A stretch of 7,656 nucleotides of DNA, taken from NCBI GenBank assembly GCA_947457715.1, contig CANGXK010000118.1:1-7656 (forward strand), given 5' to 3'. Made by a program: the position numbers and the translations under genes. Every line of letters starts with the position of its first letter. Within the stretch, counting starts at the first letter, position 1. This document shows positions 1-5,055 of this stretch, piece after piece. Below the pieces are notes generated by a model. That model did no database searches. It was not told the origin of the DNA and saw only the letters and a list, made by a program, of their open reading frames with translations. The stretch is from Gemmatimonadota bacterium (GTDB lineage: Bacteria; Gemmatimonadota; Gemmatimonadetes; Gemmatimonadales; Gemmatimonadaceae).

Positions 1-3
1 CGT

Positions 4-912
4 ATGTCGCTTCTCCTTGGCGCCCACTGCATCGACACCGGCGGCATCCCCATGGCCGCGCGTCGCGCCGGCAAGGCGGGCATGCAGGCCCTGCAGATCT
101 TCAGTGCGATTCCGAAGTTCTACAACGACAAGGTCGGGGTGAAACCCGATCGGCTCGCCCGCTATCAGGAAGCGCTGGCCGAGGCCGGCATTCGGCCCGA
201 GCACGTCATCGTGCATGCGGCGTACGTGATCAACTGCGCCACGCCCGACGAGGAGAAGTGGAATCGCGCCGCTGCCGCGCTGGCCAAGGAGTTCGAGCGT
301 TCCACCGCGCTGGGCGTAGCCGGGGTGTGCTTCCATCCCGGTGCCGCCACCGATGGCGACCGCGACGCGGCGATTGCCCGCGTCTCGGAAGCCATGCGTC
401 GCGCGCTGGCGGCGGTGCCGGCCAGTCATACCCGCTTGCTCATCGAGAACACCGCCGGTGCCGGCACCACGGTGGGGCGCACGCCCGAAGAAGTCGGCGC
501 GATGCTGGCGGGCATTCCGGGCGCCGATCGCGCGCGCACCGGCTACGGGCTCGACACCTGCCATCTCTTCGCGTCGGGATATCCGATCGCGACCTCGCGG
601 GCCGATCTCACGCAGGTGCTCGATGCCTTCGAAGCGGCCACCGGCGAAGCGCCGGCGTTCTTCCACCTGAATGACAGCGAAGGTGCCCTCGGTTCGAATC
701 GCGATCGGCATGCGCTGATCGGTGAAGGACTGATCGGAGTCGACGCGTTCAGCTGGTTGCTGCACGACCGCCGCGCGAAGGGGGTGCCGCTTATCCTCGA
801 GACGCCGCAGGAACACGACGAGATCGCCGATGACGACGACACGCCCGATCCGTGGGACGTGCGTTCGATCGCGTTGCTGCGCACGCTGGCGACGGAGCCG
901 CCGCGCGGCTGA
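4..912 (+). CDS. nfo: Endonuclease IV (AP endonuclease, deoxyribonuclease IV)
   Basis: 302-residue TIM-barrel enzyme that cuts the DNA backbone 5' of abasic sites and removes 3'-blocking groups in base-excision repair; it acts in the cytoplasm. All nine residues expected to bind the three-zinc cluster are visible: His71 (VHAAY), His111 (FHPGA), Glu148 (IENTAG), Asp184 and His187 (GLDTCHLFASGY), His221 (FHLNDS), Asp234 and His236 (RDRH) and Glu266 (LETPQ). The N-terminal GAH motif (His8) and the QIF segment (31-33) also fit. The length is slightly above the roughly 280 residues usual for the family, because of a short acidic insertion (DDDD near 276-281) and a Pro/Arg-rich end. The ATG at 4 gives the expected family N-terminus, but any promoter or ribosome site lies outside the window. 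The next gene starts 10 bases after the stop, so the two are probably cotranscribed. The identification is secure from the motifs. Confidence 0.96.
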   Translation: MSLLLGAHCIDTGGIPMAARRAGKAGMQALQIFSAIPKFYNDKVGVKPDRLARYQEALAEAGIRPEHVIVHAAYVINCATPDEEKWNRAAAALAKEFERSTALGVAGVCFHPGAATDGDRDAAIARVSEAMRRALAAVPASHTRLLIENTAGAGTTVGRTPEEVGAMLAGIPGADRARTGYGLDTCHLFASGYPIATSRADLTQVLDAFEAATGEAPAFFHLNDSEGALGSNRDRHALIGEGLIGVDAFSWLLHDRRAKGVPLILETPQEHDEIADDDDTPDPWDVRSIALLRTLATEPPRG

Positions 913-913
913 T

Positions 914-919
914 GGGGAG
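914..919 (+). promoter_or_regulatory. Ribosome binding site for the lipoprotein hydrolase
   Basis: GGGGAG lies just after the nfo stop, with only three bases before the ATG at 923. The spacing is short, but this is the only purine-rich site near a start that yields a sensible signal peptide, so it supports the start at 923 over codons further upstream inside nfo. Confidence 0.5.
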
Positions 920-922
920 CTG

Positions 923-1942
923 ATGCGCCGCAGGTGGTGGGCCTCGATCACGGTGGTGCTGCTCGGTGCGGCACTGTCCGCCTGCGAGCGCCGCACGGGG
1001 CCGGCCGCCGCGGCGGTCGAGCATCGCGAGGTGCGCGTCGTGGTGGACGGTGCTGTGACGCTGGCCGGCGATCTTGCGCTGCCGTCGCGGCCGTCGCCGG
1101 CGGGCACACCCGCGCCGGTGCCGGCCGTGCTGTTGCTGAGTGGTTCGGGCCCGCAGGACCGCGATGGTGCGCGCACCGAGTTGCCCGGCTATCGCCCCTT
1201 GGTCGACATCGCCGATACGTTGCTCGCTGCTGGCTTCGCCGTGCTGCGGCTCGATGACCGTGGCGTCGGTGGCTCCAGCGGGCGCGTCGACGGCGCGACG
1301 ACCGACGACTTTGCGCGCGATGCCGCGGCGGCGGTCACCTGGCTGCGTCGTCAGTCGCGCGTGCAACCGGAGCGGATTGCCCTCGTGGGGCACAGCGAGG
1401 GCGCGCTCGTGGCCCTGTTGGTGGCGCGCGACGATCCTCGCGTGTGGGTGCTGGGATTGCTGGGCGCGGCATCACGCCCGGGGCGCGAAGTCGCTCGCTG
1501 GCAGCGCGCGACGCTCGTAGCGGGCGATCTCACCACATGGCCGCCGGCGCAACGCGCGGCCGTGCTGGCGCGCGCCGAATCGGACGCCGATGCGATCGCC
1601 GCCACCGATCCCTGGCTGCGCACCTGGTTCGCCCTCGACCCACGCGCGATCGCGCGCGACGTCCGCCAACCCGTCCTGTTGCTGCATGGCGAGAACGACC
1701 GGCAGGTGCCGGTGGAGCAGTCGGATGAACTCGCGGCGGCGTTGCACGATGCGAGCAGCGTACGGTTGCCGCACACCAATCACCTCCTGCTCGAGGACTT
1801 CGACGGTGATCCGCGCGGCTACGTGCGCCTCGCGGCGCGTCGTGTCGAGGGGGGAATTCTGCGCGCGCTCGTCGCGTTTCTCGCGCAGCAGAATGGTAAA
1901 AATCGTTTCTCCGAGGGAAGAACGGCGAAAAAAAGCCGCTGA
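923..1942 (+). CDS. Alpha/beta hydrolase, probable lipoprotein
   Basis: 339-residue serine hydrolase resembling the COG1073/S33-type group that includes Thermotoga EstD; the substrate is unknown, likely an ester or short peptide. Residues 1-20 form a lipoprotein signal peptide: an Arg-rich start (MRRR), a hydrophobic core and a lipobox LSAC with the lipidated Cys at 21, followed by Glu rather than Asp, which by the E. coli +2 rule would favour the outer membrane. The oxyanion-hole segment is LLLSGSGPQDRDG (70-82). The nucleophile Ser158 sits in GHSEG (156-160), Asp259 in LHGENDRQVP and the probable catalytic His287 in PHTNHLL. The start at 923 was chosen because it begins the signal peptide; longer versions run into nfo. 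It lies 10 bases after nfo. The last 15 or so residues (NGKNRFSEG to the end) are Lys/Arg-rich and encoded by A-rich DNA unlike the rest, so the tail may not belong to the core fold. Fold is sure, substrate unknown. Confidence 0.9.
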   Translation: MRRRWWASITVVLLGAALSACERRTGPAAAAVEHREVRVVVDGAVTLAGDLALPSRPSPAGTPAPVPAVLLLSGSGPQDRDGARTELPGYRPLVDIADTLLAAGFAVLRLDDRGVGGSSGRVDGATTDDFARDAAAAVTWLRRQSRVQPERIALVGHSEGALVALLVARDDPRVWVLGLLGAASRPGREVARWQRATLVAGDLTTWPPAQRAAVLARAESDADAIAATDPWLRTWFALDPRAIARDVRQPVLLLHGENDRQVPVEQSDELAAALHDASSVRLPHTNHLLLEDFDGDPRGYVRLAARRVEGGILRALVAFLAQQNGKNRFSEGRTAKKSR

Positions 1943-1987
1943 TTTCGGCGCGAAGTGCACTTTTCAGAGGGAAAAACGTGAAAAGCA
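1913..1987 (+). repeat. A-rich patch with imperfect direct repeat
   Basis: The segment GAGGGAAGAACGGCGAAAA at 1913-1931 recurs as GAGGGAAAAACGTGAAAAGC from 1967, about 54 bases later, with one gap and few substitutions; both copies follow a pyrimidine-rich run. The first copy lies in the 3' end of the hydrolase gene and the second in the gap after it. The patch is much richer in A than the surrounding DNA. It could be a pair of protein-binding sites, a decayed repeat or part of a weak terminator (CGGC-A-rich loop-GCCG at 1924-1938). Function unknown. Confidence 0.4.
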
Positions 1988-1990
1988 CTA

Positions 1991-2018
1991 TTGCGCGATG
2001 TATTCGTGATTGTAGTTT
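1991..2018 (+). promoter_or_regulatory. Possible promoter for the SWIB gene
   Basis: TTGCGC at 1991-1996 is separated by 16 bases from TAGTTT at 2013-2018, a weak sigma-70-like pair in the only AT-richer part of the gap before the SWIB gene. The -10 matches consensus poorly. If real, transcription would begin near 2025 and give a leader of about 90 bases. Confidence 0.25.
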
Positions 2019-2031
2019 TGGCCGTCCGCTG

Positions 2032-2097
2032 AGACGTAACCGCGTCTTCGCGAGATCTGTCGAGAGCTGTACCGCTCGACGCGACCCGACGGGTTAC
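2032..2097 (+). promoter_or_regulatory. Structured 5' leader of the SWIB gene
   Basis: Several small symmetries are packed here. GTAACC (2036-2041) is complementary to GGTTAC (2092-2097) and could enclose a hairpin GTCGAG (2059-2064) with CTCGAC (2075-2080) around a 10-base loop. AGACG/CGTCT (2032-2036, 2043-2047) is an alternative partner for the first arm. CGAGATCTGT and CGAGAGCTGT are adjacent 10-base repeats differing at one base (2051-2070). ACCCG-A-CGGGT (2084-2094) is an inverted repeat centred on one base. The outer stem ends six bases before the ribosome site. The complementarity is seen directly; a regulatory role is inference. Confidence 0.3.
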
Positions 2098-2103
2098 CAC
2101 CTC

Positions 2104-2108
2104 AGGAG
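2104..2108 (+). promoter_or_regulatory. Ribosome binding site for the SWIB gene
   Basis: AGGAG is followed by five bases and then the ATG at 2114. It is the best Shine-Dalgarno match in the window and fixes the start of the SWIB gene, suggesting strong translation. Confidence 0.8.
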
Positions 2109-2113
2109 ACAAC

Positions 2114-2542
2114 ATGGCCGCTGCGAAGAAGTCCGCGAAGAAAGCTGCAAAGAAGGCGCCTGCGAAGAAGGCCGCCGCCAAGAAGGCGCCTGCGAAGAAG
2201 GCCGCCCCGGCCAAGAAGGCCGCTGTGAAGAAGGCCGCTCCGGCCAAGAAGGCCGCTGTGAAGAAGGCGCCGGCCAAGAAGGCCGCCAAGCGCACGCCGA
2301 ACGCGGCCTTCATGAAGGCCCTGACGCCGAGCTCCGAGCTCGCGGCAGTGGTCGGTGACAAGCCGCTTCCGCGCACGGAAGTCGTGAAGAAGCTGTGGGC
2401 GTACATCAAGAAGCACGGCCTGCAGGATACCAAGAACAAGCGCAACATCAACGCCGACGACAAGCTCAAGGCCGTCTTCGCTGGCAAGAAGACCGTCAGC
2501 ATGTTCGAGATGACGTCGCTGGTCTCCAAGCACCTGTCGTAA
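2114..2542 (+). CDS. SWIB-domain protein with histone-H1-like Lys/Ala tail
   Basis: 142 residues in two parts. Residues 1-60 are a basic, low-complexity tail with 23 lysines, eleven KK doublets and an 11-residue repeat APAKKAAVKKA (31-41 and 42-52, with related copies before and after), resembling the tails of bacterial H1/HU-like proteins. Residues 61-142 are a SWIB/MDM2-type domain: FMKALTPSSELAAVVG (66-81), PRTEVVKKLWAYIKKHGLQ (86-104), the hallmark DTKNKRNINADDKLKAVF (105-122) and MFEMTSLVSKHL at the end. In eukaryotes SWIB occurs in chromatin remodellers. In bacteria it is found in Chlamydia, alone or fused to topoisomerase I, and in several other phyla, with an unclear role. The tail predicts nonspecific DNA binding, so I infer a nucleoid-associated protein. 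It has a strong ribosome site, its own leader and a hairpin after the stop, so it is probably a single-gene, well-expressed unit. Domain assignment is firm; function is inferred. Confidence 0.92.
   Translation: MAAAKKSAKKAAKKAPAKKAAAKKAPAKKAAPAKKAAVKKAAPAKKAAVKKAPAKKAAKRTPNAAFMKALTPSSELAAVVGDKPLPRTEVVKKLWAYIKKHGLQDTKNKRNINADDKLKAVFAGKKTVSMFEMTSLVSKHLS
2156..2287 (+). repeat. 33-base tandem coding repeats in the SWIB tail
   Basis: The tail is encoded by near-identical units. A 29-base block is exactly repeated at 2207-2235 and 2240-2268, an offset of 33 bases or 11 codons, and a shorter block beginning GCGCCTGCGAAGAAGGCC occurs twice further upstream. The period keeps the reading frame, so gain or loss of units would change tail length without breaking the gene. 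Confidence 0.8.
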
Positions 2543-2568
2543 CTCCCGACGGTCTGCAGCGTATGTTG

Positions 2569-2600
2569 AAGGGGCGCGTCCGGAATGGGCGCGCCCCTTT
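2569..2600 (+). terminator. Strong hairpin after the SWIB gene, probable terminator
   Basis: AAGGGGCGCG (2569-2578) pairs perfectly with CGCGCCCCTT (2590-2599). The stem can extend inward through a G-T and two C-G pairs to a five-base loop GGAAT, giving 13 pairs. Only three T follow, so the U-tract is weak. It starts 27 bases after the SWIB stop and ends before the chosen lepB start. It probably ends SWIB transcription, or partly attenuates read-through into lepB. Confidence 0.7.
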
Positions 2601-2637
2601 GATCTGGTCCGTCCTCGACTTCCCAACCGTACCGTCC

Positions 2638-3447
2638 GTGGCCTCGAAAAGCAGTTCGTCGAAAAGCAGCACCGATCGCAAGAGTGTGGCGAACCTCCGT
2701 GCCGGCAAGTCCTCCGGCGGGTCGTTCGGCGGCGGTGGCTCCACCCTCTGGGAAAACGTCAAGGCGATTCTCGTCACGTTGGCGATCTTCCTCGCCATCC
2801 GGACGTTCCTGATCGAGGCCTACCGCATCCCCTCGGGGAGCATGATCCCCACGCTGCTCGTGGGGGACTGGCTCTTCGTGAACAAGCTGGCGTACGGCCC
2901 GCACGTGCCGTTCACCGACATCAACCTGCCGGGATACGACGATCCGGAGCGCGGCGACGTCGTGGTCTTCGTCTCGCCCGATCAGGTCGATCAACCCGAC
3001 GATCCCAATCCGATTCTCGTGAAGCGCCTCGTCGCCGTGGGCGGCGACACCGTCTGGATGCGCGGTGGGGTCTTCCACGTCAACGGCATGGCACAGCGTC
3101 AGGGCTTCGCCGCGTCGGAGAATCCCAAGGGCGACGGTGGATTCTCGCACCCGCTCTTCGGCTGGCAGGCCCAGTTCGAAGTGCGCGGCACCCGCGCCGG
3201 CGATCCGCCGGCCTCGCCTACGCTCGACGATTGGGGCCCGCTCGTCGTGCCCGCGAACTTCCTCTTCATGCTCGGCGATAACCGGTACGACTCCAAGGAC
3301 GGCCGCTATTGGGGCTTCGTCCCGCGGGAGAACGTGCGCGGTCGTCCGGTGTTCGTGTACTACTCGTATAACGCCGACCAGAGCACCCGCCCCCTGCCGT
3401 TCCTTACGGACATCCGATGGGGACGCATCGGGACGATCCTCCGGTAA
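2638..3447 (+). CDS. lepB: Signal peptidase I
   Basis: Membrane serine protease (S26) that removes signal peptides from Sec- and Tat-exported proteins. With the GTG start at 2638 it has 269 residues. Visible parts: a Ser/Lys/Gly-rich cytoplasmic leader (1-36), one membrane segment (about 38-58), box B IPSGSMIPTLLVGDWLFVNK with catalytic Ser68, box C RGDVVVF (105-111), box D ILVKRLVAVGGDTV with the catalytic base Lys129, and box E MLGDNRYDSKDGRYWG (211-226). All catalytic boxes are intact. The start is the uncertain point: an in-frame ATG at 2563 would add 25 residues but would put the coding sequence across the hairpin at 2569-2600, and neither start has a good Shine-Dalgarno site. The stop overlaps the next start as TAATG, implying translational coupling to the esterase-like gene. 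Function is certain from motifs; the N-terminus is about 60% sure. Confidence 0.94.
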   Translation: MASKSSSSKSSTDRKSVANLRAGKSSGGSFGGGGSTLWENVKAILVTLAIFLAIRTFLIEAYRIPSGSMIPTLLVGDWLFVNKLAYGPHVPFTDINLPGYDDPERGDVVVFVSPDQVDQPDDPNPILVKRLVAVGGDTVWMRGGVFHVNGMAQRQGFAASENPKGDGGFSHPLFGWQAQFEVRGTRAGDPPASPTLDDWGPLVVPANFLFMLGDNRYDSKDGRYWGFVPRENVRGRPVFVYYSYNADQSTRPLPFLTDIRWGRIGTILR

Positions 3448-4469
3448 TGTCGCTCCCGGTCGCGCGACGCTGCGTTCTTGCGGCGGTTGCCGGCGTGCTG
3501 CTGATGGCCGTCCGTCCCGTTCCCGCGCAGCCGACGAGCGCCGCGCCTGCGGGAACGATCCGCACCGATACCGTCTGGGCGCCGTCGGTCGGCGCCCGGA
3601 AAGCGTTGGTCGTCTATCTGCCGCCGTCATACGATGTGAACCGGGCCACGCGTTACCCGCTGCTGGTCTACCTGCACGGGCGCACCGGGACTGAGCGGGA
3701 CTGGGTGAATGCCGGACTGCTGAATCGTGCGATGGACTCGCTTGTGCGCTCCGGTGGCCCCGAAGCGATCATCGCCATGCCCGACGGTGACGACGGCTGG
3801 TACACGACGTGGAATCGACTGGGCGATGTGAGCGCCTGCATGGCCGACACGGCCCGTCCCGAGCCCGCGGCCACGTACTGTGTGCCGTGGACGCGCTACG
3901 ACGACTACATCGCGCGCGACATCGTGGCACACATGGACGCCCGTTATCGCACGCTGGCACGCCGGGAGAGTCGCGGCGTCGCCGGCCTCGGCATGGGTGG
4001 TTACGGCGCGCTCACCCTGGCCCTCCGGTACCCCGACGTCTTCGCCGTGGCCGCCAGTCACTCCGGCGCCGTGTCGCCGCGCTATCTCGGCCCCAAGCCG
4101 TTCGCCGACCCGCCGCAGCACGCGAACACCACGGATGAACTGCAGGCGGCTTCGCGGCCGTTGTGGGGGGGATTGCGCTTCGTATTCGGTACGGACACGA
4201 TCGGTTGGAATGCGCGCGATCCGGGACGCATGGCCCAGCGACTTCAGGCGCGGGTCCGCGCCGGCGGTCCCCCGATGCCGGCGCTGATGTTCGACATTGG
4301 CAGCGATGACGACGGGGTCGACCAGAACCGCGACCTCCACCACACGCTCGATCGTCTCGGCGTACCGCATCGCTATGCCGAATGGCCCGGCGCACATGCC
4401 TGGCGCTATTGGCAGCAGCACGCAGCGGAAAGCCTGCAGTTCCTGCTGCGAAACGTCACGGGCCGCTAG
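3447..4469 (+). CDS. Secreted esterase-D-family protein, nucleophile Ser replaced by Gly
   Basis: 340 residues with a signal peptide (basic MSLPVARR, hydrophobic 9-22, likely cleavage after PVPA at 27), so periplasmic or secreted. The mature part has the alpha/beta-hydrolase fold of the esterase D/S-formylglutathione hydrolase/antigen 85 group (Pfam Esterase). Visible elements are YLPPSYD (57-63), LLVYLHGRTG (72-81), MPDGDDGWYT (111-120), the elbow AGLGMGGYGAL (179-189), the acid region DIGSDDDGVDQNR (283-295, Asp287 or Asp288) and the catalytic-type His317 in PGAHAWRYW. The family elbow is G-x-S-M-G-G, but here residue 182 is Gly (GGC at 3990-3992), one base from the Ser codon AGC, so ordinary serine esterase activity is not expected. 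Cys131 and Cys145 could form a disulphide. The ATG overlaps the lepB stop by one base; a longer in-frame ATG at 3417 would lack a proper signal peptide start. Fold firm; activity doubtful. Confidence 0.88.
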   Translation: MSLPVARRCVLAAVAGVLLMAVRPVPAQPTSAAPAGTIRTDTVWAPSVGARKALVVYLPPSYDVNRATRYPLLVYLHGRTGTERDWVNAGLLNRAMDSLVRSGGPEAIIAMPDGDDGWYTTWNRLGDVSACMADTARPEPAATYCVPWTRYDDYIARDIVAHMDARYRTLARRESRGVAGLGMGGYGALTLALRYPDVFAVAASHSGAVSPRYLGPKPFADPPQHANTTDELQAASRPLWGGLRFVFGTDTIGWNARDPGRMAQRLQARVRAGGPPMPALMFDIGSDDDGVDQNRDLHHTLDRLGVPHRYAEWPGAHAWRYWQQHAAESLQFLLRNVTGR

Positions 4470-4523
4470 AACGCCGCCGGGAAAAAGGCTGGCGTCCCAC
4501 GCCCCGGGACGTAGCTTGCCAGC

Positions 4524-5018
4524 ATGAGCCGGCTCTTTCCGAAGGACGTGATCCACTGGGGCGAAGAGCGCCTGCACCCGCTGCGCGCGTTTGCCATTCG
4601 CACAGTGGAGCCGGCGGGCATCACCGGCGTGCTGTTGCGCCTCTGGCGCGCGGCATTGCTGGCCAGTTCGAACTGGGTCCTCTTTGTGGGGGGGCTCGTG
4701 GTCGGCGTCCTGTTTCTCTGCGCGATGCTCACCTGGCATCTCAGTAACTTCCCGGTGAAGCGCTGGCCACCCAGGGTGGCGCTCTTTCTGGTCATCGAAG
4801 TGTTCGCCGAGATGGGTACCAGCTCGCTGCTCATTGTTTTTTCGCGCGAACGCGTCGGTTCCCGCGTCGCCGCCTGGCCGGACTGGTGGCCGATGGCCGG
4901 CCAGACCCTGTTGGAACGCACCCTCGTGCTGGTGCTTTTTGCCCTTGTGCTGGGCGCCAGCGTGCAGCTGGTGCGCCGAGCCATGGAACGGCGCGAAGCC
5001 TCGGCAGGACAGGCCTGA
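4524..5018 (+). CDS. Small integral membrane protein, unknown function
   Basis: 164 residues that I do not recognise. There are three clear hydrophobic helices, about 50-72 (NWVLFVGGLVVGVLFLC), 84-106 (VALFLVIEVFAEMGTS) and 127-151 (LLERTLVLVLFALVLGA). Before them is an Arg- and Trp-containing segment (about 30-47) that could lie along the membrane. Basic residues occur at the N-terminus, in the 1-2 loop (VKRWPPR), in the 2-3 loop and at the C-terminus (RRAMERRE), so orientation is ambiguous by the positive-inside rule. TM2 carries a Glu pair (Glu92, Glu96) within the hydrophobic stretch. The ATG at 4524 has no good Shine-Dalgarno site; a small hairpin, CGTCCC with GGGACG (4493-4498, 4506-4511), lies just upstream. 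Coding is supported by the coherent helix pattern and by tight fit between neighbours (54 bases after the previous stop, 37 before the next start). Confidence 0.75.
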   Translation: MSRLFPKDVIHWGEERLHPLRAFAIRTVEPAGITGVLLRLWRAALLASSNWVLFVGGLVVGVLFLCAMLTWHLSNFPVKRWPPRVALFLVIEVFAEMGTSSLLIVFSRERVGSRVAAWPDWWPMAGQTLLERTLVLVLFALVLGASVQLVRRAMERREASAGQA

Positions 5019-5055
5019 CGGCCCCCGTTTTTCACACATCACCGCTCTCCACACC

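Noticed and set aside
3417..3446. Upstream in-frame ATG for the esterase-like gene
   Set aside because: It would put ten extra residues before the signal peptide and overlap lepB; the TAATG junction gives a clean start.
1819..3630. Long open frame on the - strand (603 codons) with Phe/Ala repeats
   Set aside because: It lies opposite the SWIB, lepB and hydrolase genes; the Phe/Ala repeats are the complement of the Lys/Ala repeats, there is no recognisable domain, and high GC makes long antisense frames common.
4493..4511. Small hairpin CGTCCC / GGGACG before the membrane protein gene
   Set aside because: Six pairs with no T-run; likely to occur by chance in GC-rich DNA, so noted only in the gene entry.
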